Under the pieces are notes generated by a model, which had not been told where the DNA came from, ran no database searches, and saw nothing but the letters and a program-made list of their open reading frames with translations. Below, in pieces: positions 43,093 to 51,908 of a stretch of 64,000 nt of DNA (its first letter is position 1; each line of letters begins with the position of its first letter). Location: the NCBI GenBank assembly GCA_910577095.1, contig CAJTLY010000002.1:62001-126000 (forward strand), written 5' to 3'. The DNA is from an uncultured Alphaproteobacteria bacterium (GTDB taxonomy: Bacteria > Pseudomonadota > Alphaproteobacteria > RF32 > CAG-239). The position numbers and the translations under genes were made by a program.

Positions 43093-44838
43093 TTAGCCTT
43101 CTATTTCGGGTGAAGGATAAATAATCAGCGGCTGACCGGCGTCAACGTCGTCTTCCAGTTCCACTTTCTCTTCCACCAGCGGCAGCTTATAAAAGTGAAT
43201 AAAGGTGACCGGTTTCATCTCGGTCGCTTTTTCGATTTTGCGCCGTACCTGCACCCGAATATAGTCGAGAATTGCCGTTTCTCTATAGTGCAGTCCTGCC
43301 ACCACATCGGGCAAAGCCTCCGAAACGTCTTCGACAATCTGGTCGCGCAAGGCAGCAAACGCATCGGGTTCCAAAATATCTTTCGAAGATATCCGCAGCG
43401 CAATCAGTTCCCATTTTTCACCGAAAATAACACTGATAAACACACTGCCGTTATAGGCAATCTGCTTGCGTCGTTTAACCACTTCGGAATTGAGCGACAC
43501 AATCTCCGTCCGGTCTACCGCCAGCGTATCGGTGGGGACAGTGCCGACAATTTTGGCCTGGTCCCCTTTGAGCTGCAGCACGTCGCCGTTTTCCATGCTC
43601 ATGACTTGTTTAATGCCGCATTCGGCCGCAAAACGCTTATGTTCGCGAATAAACTTCTTGTCGCCGTGAACCGGCAGCACCAGCCGCGGTTTCAGAATCT
43701 GATACATTTTGCAGATTTCTTCTTTGCTGCCGTGGCCGGAGGTATGAACCAGCTCATCGCGATCGGTAATCACGTTAACCCCCTGGGCAATCAGCTTTTC
43801 CTGCATTTCACTGATTTTTTCTTCGTTGCCGGGAATAATTTTGGACGAGAAAATCACCGTATCCCCTTTGCCCAATTTAACGTAGCGGCTTTGGTTGTTG
43901 ACAATAGAAGTCAGGGCGGAACGATAATTGGCCTGTGATCCGGTACAGATATAAAGCGCATTGTCCGAAGGAATATCAATCGCTTCCTTAATATCGTAAC
44001 AACGCGGCATATCCTTGAAATATCCGATTTCTTTGGCCACTTTCATATTGTTAAGCAAACTGCGGCCGATCAAAATCGGCGTCCGTCCGGCGGCGTCCGC
44101 AGCCAAAATCAGACTTTCCAACCGGGTCAGGTTAGAGGCAAAACAAGTGGCCACAACCGTTTTCTTCAAACCCGGAATCAGTTTCATCAGGCATTGGCGC
44201 ACTTCAAACTCACTCGGCAAAGCGGTTTCGACTTCAATGTTGGTCGAATCGCAGACAAACATATCCACACCCTGTTTTCCGGCATTTTCCAAACCGGCAT
44301 AGTCGGTTTGCAGAATTTTCAGCGCGCTGTCGTCAAAACGCCAGTCGGTTGCATGGACCACCGTTTTGCCGGCGGCCTTAACCACCAGCGCCGCCGTTTC
44401 GGGCACCGAATGGACCACCGGTACAAATTCAACCGAAAAATTTGCCGTTTTTATTGTCTGATGTCCTGCCACCGGATTGAGCGGCACCTGTCCGTCCAGC
44501 CTGCATTCGCGCAGACGGTTGCGGATCAGTCCCAACGCAAATTCACTGCCGTAAACCGGACATTTCAGCAGCGGCCATACCTGAGCTACCGCGCCGAAAT
44601 GATCTTCGTGAGCGTGGGTAATAAAAATTCCTTCAAAATCCTCGGCATAATTGGCAAAGAACGAAGCATCGGCAAAGCAAAGATCCATTCCGGGATAATT
44701 GTCGTTCAAAAAACCGTAACCGGCGTCAACCATAATGAACTTGCCGTTGTGGGCATATATATACATATTCATGCCGATCTCGTCGGCGCCGCCGAGGGTT
44801 ATAAAATACAATCCCTCTTTTTCAAATTTATTAATCAT
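43093..44838 (-). CDS. rnj: Ribonuclease J
   Basis: 581 residues. Metallo-beta-lactamase/beta-CASP nuclease with HAHEDH (~60), GAVAQ, VVHSVPETAALVVKA, ATDWRFD, and the beta-CASP motif CTGSQAN; processes or degrades RNA. ATG at 44838 with AAAGAG and the family-typical MINKFEKEGLYFITLGGADEIGMNMY; earlier ATGs at 44856 and 44880 are possible. It overlaps birA by 8 bases. The order nuoN-birA-rnj is a conserved alphaproteobacterial arrangement. Confidence 0.93.
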   Translation of the reverse strand: MINKFEKEGLYFITLGGADEIGMNMYIYAHNGKFIMVDAGYGFLNDNYPGMDLCFADASFFANYAEDFEGIFITHAHEDHFGAVAQVWPLLKCPVYGSEFALGLIRNRLRECRLDGQVPLNPVAGHQTIKTANFSVEFVPVVHSVPETAALVVKAAGKTVVHATDWRFDDSALKILQTDYAGLENAGKQGVDMFVCDSTNIEVETALPSEFEVRQCLMKLIPGLKKTVVATCFASNLTRLESLILAADAAGRTPILIGRSLLNNMKVAKEIGYFKDMPRCYDIKEAIDIPSDNALYICTGSQANYRSALTSIVNNQSRYVKLGKGDTVIFSSKIIPGNEEKISEMQEKLIAQGVNVITDRDELVHTSGHGSKEEICKMYQILKPRLVLPVHGDKKFIREHKRFAAECGIKQVMSMENGDVLQLKGDQAKIVGTVPTDTLAVDRTEIVSLNSEVVKRRKQIAYNGSVFISVIFGEKWELIALRISSKDILEPDAFAALRDQIVEDVSEALPDVVAGLHYRETAILDYIRVQVRRKIEKATEMKPVTFIHFYKLPLVEEKVELEDDVDAGQPLIIYPSPEIEG

Positions 44839-45556
44839 TTTCTCTTTTTCTTTCATCTTCAAAAAATACATCTCCGGCACCGATAACTTCCCGGCCGGCG
44901 GGCGTTTGCAAAATCAGCATTCCCTGATCGTCAAGACCGGTAAAAATGCCGTTTTTTTCTTCTTTGGCGGTACGCACGCAAATTCGGTCGCCGATCCCTT
45001 TGGCATAAGACTGCCACAATGCGGCAACCGCCGCGGTTCCTTTTTGCGCCCACAGGGCATACAATCCGTCAAAGCAGTTAAGATATTTCTCCATAAATAC
45101 CCGGCGGTCGGTAACTATCCCGGCCTGCTGCAGGCTGGTCACCCGGTAAAGGGTTCCGCTTTCCGGGGCGGCTTTCAAATTGACGCCGATCCCGACAATC
45201 ATATAATCGCCGACACCTTTTTCTAACAGAATACCCGATATTTTTGCGCCGTTTAGCAAGACGTCGTTGGGCCATTTGAGGACGATATCGGCCGTCGGGC
45301 CGAGCTCTTTCACCGCCTGCAAAAGCGCCAACCCGGAAATGAGTACCAAAGCGCCGCAGTTTTTCAGATCAAACGGCAATGCCAGCGATAAAAACAAATT
45401 GCCTTCCAAGCTCTGCCAGTTGCGTCCGCGGCGGCCGCGGCCGGCGGTCTGTCTTTTTGCCGTAACCGCCAAACAGCGCCCGGCAGCCGAGGCCGACAAA
45501 CGCACCGCCTCGTCGTTGGTGCTTCCCAGTTCGTCATATTCAAAACATTGCCACAT
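44831..45556 (-). CDS. birA: Biotin--[acetyl-CoA-carboxylase] ligase
   Basis: 241 residues, no N-terminal HTH, so a ligase only and not a repressor. Biotin-binding motifs GSTNDEA, GRGRRGRNWQS, KWPNDVLLNGAKISGIL and IGIGVNL are all present. GAGGAGCCCCGGAA precedes the ATG. It lies 16 bases after nuoN; the pantothenate kinase gene coaX sometimes found beside it is absent. Confidence 0.93.
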   Translation of the reverse strand: MWQCFEYDELGSTNDEAVRLSASAAGRCLAVTAKRQTAGRGRRGRNWQSLEGNLFLSLALPFDLKNCGALVLISGLALLQAVKELGPTADIVLKWPNDVLLNGAKISGILLEKGVGDYMIVGIGVNLKAAPESGTLYRVTSLQQAGIVTDRRVFMEKYLNCFDGLYALWAQKGTAAVAALWQSYAKGIGDRICVRTAKEEKNGIFTGLDDQGMLILQTPAGREVIGAGDVFFEDERKREND

Positions 45557-45572
45557 TTCCGGGGCTCCTCAC

Positions 45573-46991
45573 TTACAAAATTGCCACCAGCATCATTTCA
45601 ACATCGTGCATCAGATATTTGGGATTTAACACAGTGATTGCGATCAGCAGTATATTAACCGCCAGATATATATACACCCCTTTGTCAACTCTGTCAAAGC
45701 TAATGTTGCGCGGCTCAAAATAGATAACGGTGATGATTTTGAGATAGGCATAAACCAAAATCAGCATCGAAAACGCAATCACTGCCATCAAGCCGTAGCT
45801 GCCTCCGGTCACCAGAGCATTGATTACCGACAGCTTGCCCAAAAAGCCCAAAAGCGGCGGCGTGCCGATCAGAGAAATCATATACACCAGCAACGCGGCA
45901 GCCACAAACGGCCGCTGAGTCGAAAGGCCGCGGATTTCGCTCAATTCGCGCAAATACTCTCCTTTGCTGCGGCAACCGAAAAACACCGTATACACACCGA
46001 AAATCGCCATGATATATACCAGCAGATAAACGAAAGCGCCGAGCAGACTCTGATCATTGACATCCGCCGCCGCAATAATCAGAACGCCGGTATAATAAAG
46101 GCTGGCATAGGCAAAGATACGGCGCAGGTTATCTTCGCTGTTGGCCCCGATCGCACCGATAAAGACCGACAATACGCCAAACATCAGCAATGCCGGCATA
46201 AACCAGTCATAAAGCGGATAAAAAACATTGACAATCAAATTGATCAGGCAGGCAAAATAAGCAAACACCGGCACCACCGTCAGATAGCCGCCGACCGGCA
46301 AAACAGCGCCCGAGACCACTTCGGCAAACCAAAAATGAAACGGTGCCACCCCCAGCGCAAACAAGAAAAATACCATGATCAGCACAAACGAAACTTCAAT
46401 CTGCCAGCCGGGAGACGGCGTTTGGTTCAGAAAATCTTCCAACCCGGCATAATCGACCGTACCCGCATAATGCTGCAATGCGGCAACACCGGCGCCCAGA
46501 GCGGCCGAAAACAGAAAGGCAAACAGCAGATAACGGCGAAAGCGCGGATAGAACTGTTCTTCGGCATCAATTTTCAACAACGGATAATTGAGCAGCTGAC
46601 ACGGAATTAAGGCCGCTGCCAACACCCACAGCGAACGGGAGGAAATCGCCAGCAAAAAACAGAGCAAATAGAACAATATCAAAAAGTAAAAAGCAAAACT
46701 GGAGATATTACGGCTCTGAAAGCGCTTCAGCGACAGCGAGCTCCACCACAAAGTAAAAATGCAGATAATCACTTTAAACAAGGTTGTATAATTATTGTTG
46801 CTGAAATATGCACCGGCGTTTTGATTATAAAAAACCGCCGTCAGCATCATGGTTACGACAATTGTCCATTTGGCCATCGTAAAAAAGGTCTTCGGCGTGT
46901 TGCCGCGGCGCAGCAGGCGTACCGTCAAACTCACAATCATTCCGAGGATTAAAACAACTTCCGGCAGCAAAGCGATATAATTGACCAGCAT
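45573..46991 (-). CDS. nuoN: NuoN-like complex I subunit, divergent
   Basis: 472-residue, ~14-helix membrane protein of the proton-antiporter fold, identified by position and by landmarks such as LLPEVVLILGMIVSLTVRLL and SLIGTPPLLGFLGKLSVI. In canonical NuoN, TM5 carries an essential Glu in GLELLSLP and TM7 a Lys in AFKISAVPFHMW. Here the matching segments read ALIPCQLLNYP and LFALGVAPFHFW, so both ionisable residues appear lost, although APFHFW is kept. Alignment was by eye. Part of a nuoL-nuoM-nuoN run lacking other nuo genes. Confidence 0.8.
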   Translation of the reverse strand: MLVNYIALLPEVVLILGMIVSLTVRLLRRGNTPKTFFTMAKWTIVVTMMLTAVFYNQNAGAYFSNNNYTTLFKVIICIFTLWWSSLSLKRFQSRNISSFAFYFLILFYLLCFLLAISSRSLWVLAAALIPCQLLNYPLLKIDAEEQFYPRFRRYLLFAFLFSAALGAGVAALQHYAGTVDYAGLEDFLNQTPSPGWQIEVSFVLIMVFFLFALGVAPFHFWFAEVVSGAVLPVGGYLTVVPVFAYFACLINLIVNVFYPLYDWFMPALLMFGVLSVFIGAIGANSEDNLRRIFAYASLYYTGVLIIAAADVNDQSLLGAFVYLLVYIMAIFGVYTVFFGCRSKGEYLRELSEIRGLSTQRPFVAAALLVYMISLIGTPPLLGFLGKLSVINALVTGGSYGLMAVIAFSMLILVYAYLKIITVIYFEPRNISFDRVDKGVYIYLAVNILLIAITVLNPKYLMHDVEMMLVAIL

Positions 46992-47000
46992 TCTTTTCTC

Positions 47001-48443
47001 CTACCCGATAAACCACAACGGATTGACAAACGACAAAATCAGCAGCGCCGCCGTCAGCAGCATCACCGCAAAAATCCGCGGCGAAATATCCGCCGCCGTA
47101 CATTCTCCGTTCGGCGCCGGCAAAACTTCTTCGGTATCGGGCGGATACTTAAGATAAAACAGCTGTTGCAGCAAACTGACCGAACTTAAGACAATTGCCA
47201 ACAAAATACAGACTGCCATTTGGATATTAAATTTCAGCAAGCCGGCAAAAATCACCATATTATTTAAAAACATCGACGACAACGGCATCCCGATGGCAGC
47301 CAAAATCAAAAAAGAGAACACCCACGAGGTGCGGCGGATATTGCACAAAATGCCGCATTCGCTGATCTCGTTGCATTGACGTTCGTTGTCAATATGGGCT
47401 ACCATCACTTCAAGCGCCGCCATAATGATCAGATAGGAAAAGAGCGAAAAGCCGATATTCATCAACAGGGCGTCGGTCGGCAACAAAGCCCCCAGCAGAT
47501 ACATAATGTAATAAACCGTCATATAGGCAAATATTTTATACTGAATATCACGCTTGGCAAACCCGATCAGCGCAATCATCAGCATGGTCACGATACTGAC
47601 AACTTCCAAAACCAACAGGTATGGATCCAGCGCTTCCGGTGCATTAACCGGGAAAAAACGCACCAGACCGTAAACGCCGCTCAACGGAATGAGATTGGCA
47701 ATGATAAAAACCAACGGGTTGGAGATGTTGACGTTTACCGAGGCAATCCAGTAATGAAACGGCCAAACCGGAATCCGCGACAAAAAAGCAATAAAAATAG
47801 AGCCCCACACCAACACTTCCCACCGGCGGCCCAAAACAATCCGGCTGACTTCACGGATACTCACGTTCTGATAATTGTATAAAACCACCAGCGCAATAAA
47901 CAAAAACACCGCTCCCAACAGATTATAGAGGAAGAACCGGTACAACACCGGCTGTTTTTTGATATCGCCGAAAATTCCGATCAACATGAACAACGGCAAC
48001 AGCATCGCCTCAAAAAAGATATAAAAAGAAAAGAAATCGGACGTCAGAAAATAACCGCTGATCATACTGAGAAACATCAGCGAAAAGACGATCAACGCCT
48101 TTTGGCGGTAGGTATTGTGACGAACCCCGATCATACCCAGCAAAACCGCCAAATGAACGGCGGCAATCAGCATCAGGGAAAAAACATCTATGCCGAAGAC
48201 CAACTCAATTTTCGGATTTTCGAGCCAGTTAAATTTTTCCACCACCTGCCAGCCGTCTTTGCTGACGTCAACCTGCAATGCGGTGCGCCACAAAACCACC
48301 AGGTTGGAAAGAACGGTAAAAATGCCGACCGCCAGAGCATTTCCCGCCGTTTTGCGGGCGCCTTCGCGCGAAAGCGAAGCAAACAGCGCCCCCAGCAGCG
48401 GCACCATAATGACGGCATTTACCAATGAACTCAGATTTTCCAT
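47001..48443 (-). CDS. nuoM: NuoM-like complex I subunit, divergent
   Basis: 480 residues, ~14 membrane helices. Retains the TM5 glutamate (YIFFEAMLLPLFMLIGIFG). At TM7, canonical KxPLFPFHTWLPDAHxEAPT reads SRIPVWPFHYWIASVNVNISNP: Lys is replaced by Arg or lost, WPFH is kept, and the loop motif PDAHxEAP is absent. IAFLSRIPVWPFH and a late IGMPLSSMFLNNM match NuoM. It sits four bases from nuoL and 10 bases before nuoN, as in a normal nuo operon tail. Confidence 0.85.
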   Translation of the reverse strand: MENLSSLVNAVIMVPLLGALFASLSREGARKTAGNALAVGIFTVLSNLVVLWRTALQVDVSKDGWQVVEKFNWLENPKIELVFGIDVFSLMLIAAVHLAVLLGMIGVRHNTYRQKALIVFSLMFLSMISGYFLTSDFFSFYIFFEAMLLPLFMLIGIFGDIKKQPVLYRFFLYNLLGAVFLFIALVVLYNYQNVSIREVSRIVLGRRWEVLVWGSIFIAFLSRIPVWPFHYWIASVNVNISNPLVFIIANLIPLSGVYGLVRFFPVNAPEALDPYLLVLEVVSIVTMLMIALIGFAKRDIQYKIFAYMTVYYIMYLLGALLPTDALLMNIGFSLFSYLIIMAALEVMVAHIDNERQCNEISECGILCNIRRTSWVFSFLILAAIGMPLSSMFLNNMVIFAGLLKFNIQMAVCILLAIVLSSVSLLQQLFYLKYPPDTEEVLPAPNGECTAADISPRIFAVMLLTAALLILSFVNPLWFIG

Positions 48444-48446
48444 TTG

Positions 48447-50099
48447 TCAGCCTCCATACCGCCAACTCCACCAGATCACCGCAAACCCCAGCAGAATAAA
48501 CAAAATTGCCCCGCCGAGAGTTCCCGAATGAATACGGCGGAAAATAAAGATCATAAATTTCAGCGCATTTTGGACCGAATTGATAATCGTTCTTTCAATA
48601 AAAATGAAGTCCACCGTCAGCCACAAGACCCGGCCGATGACTTTTATCGGCGTAATGATCAGCAATTCGTAAAGCGTATTCAGATAATCCGCTTCCTGTA
48701 CCGTATCACTCTCATACCAGCGGTCAAGTTTACGCAGGGGACGCACCGCAAACAACAACAACCAGCCGCCCAACACCGGAACCAGATAAAACGGTGCAAT
48801 CCGAAAATAATATCCCATTCCGGCGGCCATACACGCCACCGGCAGCCACATCAACGCCGGCGGATTATGCAGCATCGCCTGCACCCGTTCGTCAGCATGG
48901 CTTTCCCCGAGCAAAATCTGGCCGATGACGTGAGAAGACACGAGGCCAAACAACACAATATATCCCCACACCAACCGGATATTGTCCGGTTGCAACATCA
49001 GCAGCGCACTGAAATAAGCCGATAAAACCGCGACAATAAGCAAAAAAGTGAATTTGAGGTTTTTGATAAAACCGCCCATTTCCGACACTGTGTTTTCATT
49101 TGAGGCGGCAACACTGATCAACAATAAAATTTGGCTGAACAAAAACGCTGCCATCAAAAGCATGGCAAAATCCAAAGAAGCCAACCGGCTGCCGAAAGCC
49201 GCAAAAGCATATACCAGTCCCCAAAACATCAGAGCAAAATAAACCGCTTTCTGACGAAGATTGTCAATAATCAGCGCTCCGTAAGCGCCCCACAAAATCG
49301 AAGCCAGCGCAAATATTTTCAACAACGGATACGAATAGGCCGAAATCGTCAAAAGCGACTCGGTTTTTAACAACAACAGATAGCCGGTTAACGGCGTGGC
49401 GGTAAATAAAATTAAATTCAGACGGTTAAAACCCAGCAACCGAAGGCCGGTATAAGTCCCCTGAAACAAAAACAGGCCGGTTTTAATAAAAATGCACAAC
49501 AGCAGCATAATGGCCACAAAGTCTTTATGATGGCCGAGTCGCGCATAATCGGCCAACGGCCGGAGCTCAATGTTGCCGCTTTGTCCCAAAATAACCGCAA
49601 AAATGCTTACCAATCCGATGTCAGCTAAAAAGTTGGCATAAATATACCTCTTTTTGGCTTCAACCTTATTGATAATACTGAACACCAGCACATCGGAAAC
49701 GCCTACCGCCACCAGCATTTGGATATAGTTTGCCGAAAAAACCAGCATCAGGGCAGACAACAGGTTAAGCAGCACCAGGCCGTTTAGAGCATTTTTGGCG
49801 GTCTCGGAACCAAAAGTGTTTTGCATCAATACCAACACGGCCAAAGCTAACAGTGCCGACACCAAATAAATATTATGAGCATTAATCGTAATTTCGAGAT
49901 TTATCGACAGATTAGGGATTTTGAGCCACGGATAAACCAGCCGGAAGTCGGGCGCGGCGCCCAACAGATAAAGCCGGTAAAGGAAATACATGACCGCCGC
50001 GGAAGAAAACAACGACCACAAGACCGGCAGCCGGTTTTTCGGAACCAGTTCCGAAATCAGTCCGGCACCTAAAATCAAAAAGAGCAAATTTACCAGCAT
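48447..50099 (-). CDS. nuoL: NuoL-like complex I subunit, highly divergent
   Basis: 550 residues, shorter than usual NuoL (>600). Strongly hydrophobic with a C-terminal extension (RRIHSGTLGGAILFILLGFAVIWW) similar to the last helix of NuoL; YESDTVQEADYLNTLYELLII resembles the C-terminal amphipathic region. TM5 normally has FWELVGLCSYLLI; here it reads VAVGVSDVLVFSII, with no Glu. A TM7 Lys may survive in FIKTGLFLFQG, but HxWLPDAMEGPTP is absent. First gene of the run; the gene upstream is not nuoK. Identity rests on order and fold. Confidence 0.75.
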   Translation of the reverse strand: MLVNLLFLILGAGLISELVPKNRLPVLWSLFSSAAVMYFLYRLYLLGAAPDFRLVYPWLKIPNLSINLEITINAHNIYLVSALLALAVLVLMQNTFGSETAKNALNGLVLLNLLSALMLVFSANYIQMLVAVGVSDVLVFSIINKVEAKKRYIYANFLADIGLVSIFAVILGQSGNIELRPLADYARLGHHKDFVAIMLLLCIFIKTGLFLFQGTYTGLRLLGFNRLNLILFTATPLTGYLLLLKTESLLTISAYSYPLLKIFALASILWGAYGALIIDNLRQKAVYFALMFWGLVYAFAAFGSRLASLDFAMLLMAAFLFSQILLLISVAASNENTVSEMGGFIKNLKFTFLLIVAVLSAYFSALLMLQPDNIRLVWGYIVLFGLVSSHVIGQILLGESHADERVQAMLHNPPALMWLPVACMAAGMGYYFRIAPFYLVPVLGGWLLLFAVRPLRKLDRWYESDTVQEADYLNTLYELLIITPIKVIGRVLWLTVDFIFIERTIINSVQNALKFMIFIFRRIHSGTLGGAILFILLGFAVIWWSWRYGG

Positions 50100-50148
50100 A
50101 TATTCTTCCGTCTTTTTATATTACAGCTGTGTATAATAACAAGAAATA

Positions 50149-50165
50149 AGGGCTTTTAAAGCCCT
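50149..50165 (-). terminator. Probable terminator between the 50196-50510 gene and nuoL
   Basis: AGGGCTTT/AAAGCCCT stem followed on the minus strand by TATTTCTTG, a weak T-run. Suggests that nuoLMN has its own promoter within 50100-50148. Confidence 0.55.
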
Positions 50166-50195
50166 CATCCAAATTATCGTTTATCGCCGCCCGTT

Positions 50196-50510
50196 TTATG
50201 CCAACGCCTGCAGGTTTTTAACCACACGGACCGGAACCTTGTATTCACGGGCTACGTCATCATTTTCAATTTCGACCATCAACACTTCGTTAACCGATTT
50301 TAACGGCATCCGTGCTTCGGCAGCAATAGAATTCAGCATGAAAGCGCTTTCGCGGCTGCGATACAACAGAGCCTGTTCGCCGCCGTCATAGACCAGACGC
50401 GGATTTTCCGGGCCTCCCTCGCGGTATTCGATAATAATCAGTATCTCTCCGGCAGCATTCTGCAGCATATCATAACGTCCGGCCTGCTGTGAATTCTTAC
50501 TATCTGACAT
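50196..50510 (-). CDS. Small conserved-looking protein of unknown function
   Basis: 104 residues, soluble, no signal peptide. Opens with polar MSDSKNSQQAGRYD, then two short beta-rich blocks (EILIIIEYREGGPENPRLVYDGGEQALLYRS) and a helix-strand end (VLMVEIENDDVAREYKVPVRVVKNL). AAGGATTTGGGAT upstream supports the start. Not recognised. Confidence 0.65.
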   Translation of the reverse strand: MSDSKNSQQAGRYDMLQNAAGEILIIIEYREGGPENPRLVYDGGEQALLYRSRESAFMLNSIAAEARMPLKSVNEVLMVEIENDDVAREYKVPVRVVKNLQALA

Positions 50511-50623
50511 ATCCCAAATCCTTAAAACAAAGTTTAATAATCAAATTTGAAATGGATGATAACATACAATTTTTAACAAATAAACTATTTTTTACAATTT
50601 TTAATTTTTTTGAATTTTTTTTA

Positions 50624-50652
50624 TTGACTAACTGTTTTTTATCTATTATACC
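50624..50652 (+). promoter_or_regulatory. Promoter of tRNA-Lys
   Basis: TTGACT (50624-50629), 17-bp spacer, TATACC (50647-50652), about 18 bp before the tRNA 5' end. Confidence 0.8.
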
Positions 50653-50670
50653 TTGCTTCGTTATTGATGA

Positions 50671-50746
50671 GGGCCCGTAGCTCAGTCGGTAGAGCATTTG
50701 ACTTTTAATCAAAGGGTCATGGGTTCGAATCCCGTCGGGCTCACCA
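50671..50746 (+). tRNA. tRNA-Lys (anticodon TTT)
   Basis: 76-nt cloverleaf with encoded CCA. Acceptor GGGCCCG pairs with CGGGCTC (one G-U type pair), D-arm GCTCAGTCGGTAGAGC, anticodon arm TTTGA-CTTTTAA-TCAAA giving anticodon UUU, T-arm ATGGG-TTCGAAT-CCCGT. Confidence 0.97.
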
Positions 50747-50753
50747 ATACAAG

Positions 50754-50774
50754 CGGCAGGTATAAAAACTGCCG
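50754..50774 (+). terminator. Terminator after tRNA-Lys
   Basis: CGGCAG/CTGCCG stem around GTATAAAAA, followed by TTTTTCTTTTG. Confidence 0.85.
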
Positions 50775-51216
50775 TTTTTCTTTTGTAAATCAATCAGTTA
50801 ATTTTGAACTCAATAAAAATTGCTTTTAATAATTACCTTAATTAAAATTAAGTACTTTAAGGTTTAATAAGGTGGTTGACAAAATAAAACAAAGTGCGGT
50901 TGAAACACTAAAATTACTTTGACAATTCAAGTGATATATTGCTTTGTACTTGTTTTGCTATTATTGCAGTAGGCAAAAATGCACGTAAGACGTGTATCGA
51001 CAAGACTGGTGCGAACAAACCCGGCAGCAACTGCAAAATTTGGATTAAGCTTATTCAACGAATTATCCGCAAAAGATCACCCGCATCAACGGCAGGTTAA
51101 ATTTTACCCTTTAATTCGGCAGAAACAAACACCTGCCGAATTTCAACACGATTTTTCTTTTTTATTTTCCGTTTTTATCTTATCCTGCAAGCATAATAAA
51201 CACATAAGGAACCAAA
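50775..51216. other. AT-rich non-coding stretch between tRNA-Lys and the acetyltransferase gene
   Basis: About 440 bp with no supported gene. Frames through it overlap the acetyltransferase start and have no recognisable family. A TTGACA at 50920-50925 lacks a well-placed -10. Possibly old remnant DNA next to a tRNA; I see no attachment-site duplication of the tRNA 3' end. Confidence 0.4.
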
Positions 51217-51771
51217 ATGAAATCAGAAAAAGAGAAAATGCTTGCGGGCGAAGCTTTCAAAACAAACGATGCCGAACTGATGCAAGATAAAAGCGATGCC
51301 CGTACTTTAGCCGAAAGATTTAATCGATCTTCCGAAGATGAAATCATTTTAAGGAAACAACTCCTACGACAACTCTTCGGAAAATGCGGCGAAAATATCA
51401 TGATCAAACCGCCGTTTCATTGTGATTATGGTTATAATATTTTTTTAGGTGAAAAATTTTTTGCCAATTTTGATTGCGTTTTTCTTGACGCTGCACCGAT
51501 TATCATCGGCGATAACTGTATGATCGGACCTAAAACCTGCATTTATGCAATTTCTCATCCGCTGACGCCGGATGAAAGAGCCGAGGGAATAGGTTTGCCG
51601 AAAAAAGTGACAATCGGCGATAATGTTTGGATCGGCGGCGGTGTAACCATTCTTCCGGGAGTTTCGTTGGGCAACAATGTTGTTGTCGGCGCAGGGAGCG
51701 TGGTGACTAAATCTTTTCCGGATAATGTTGTCATTGCCGGAAATCCTGCCCGCGTCATCAAAGAAATGTAA
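51217..51771 (+). CDS. maa: Maltose/galactoside O-acetyltransferase (LbH family)
   Basis: 184 residues. Left-handed beta-helix acetyltransferase: N-terminal MLAGEAFKTNDAELMQDKSDAR, hexapeptide repeats (IGDNCMIGP, IGDNVWIGGGVTILPGVSLGNNVVVGAGSVVTKSFPDNVVIAGNPARVIK) and catalytic His in AISHPLTPDER. Transfers acetyl from CoA to a sugar hydroxyl. The codon use is much more AT-rich than flanking genes and it follows a tRNA, so lateral gain is likely. AAGGAACCAAA precedes the ATG. Confidence 0.93.
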   Translation: MKSEKEKMLAGEAFKTNDAELMQDKSDARTLAERFNRSSEDEIILRKQLLRQLFGKCGENIMIKPPFHCDYGYNIFLGEKFFANFDCVFLDAAPIIIGDNCMIGPKTCIYAISHPLTPDERAEGIGLPKKVTIGDNVWIGGGVTILPGVSLGNNVVVGAGSVVTKSFPDNVVIAGNPARVIKEM

Positions 51772-51908
51772 GAGCGATAAAAAAGAAATCACCGGCTGTC
51801 AAACGCCGATTATTATTCCGAAACGCAACAGAGAATACATAAACCGGCAGCACGTAAAGACAACATATTTATCCGAAATTATCCCGCGAAAGCCGTTAAA
51901 TTGCAGAT

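Noticed and set aside
50979..51290. 103-residue plus-strand frame starting MHVRRVSTRLVRTNPAATAKFG
   Set aside because: Overlaps the start of the acetyltransferase, no ribosome site, composition unlike the neighbours.
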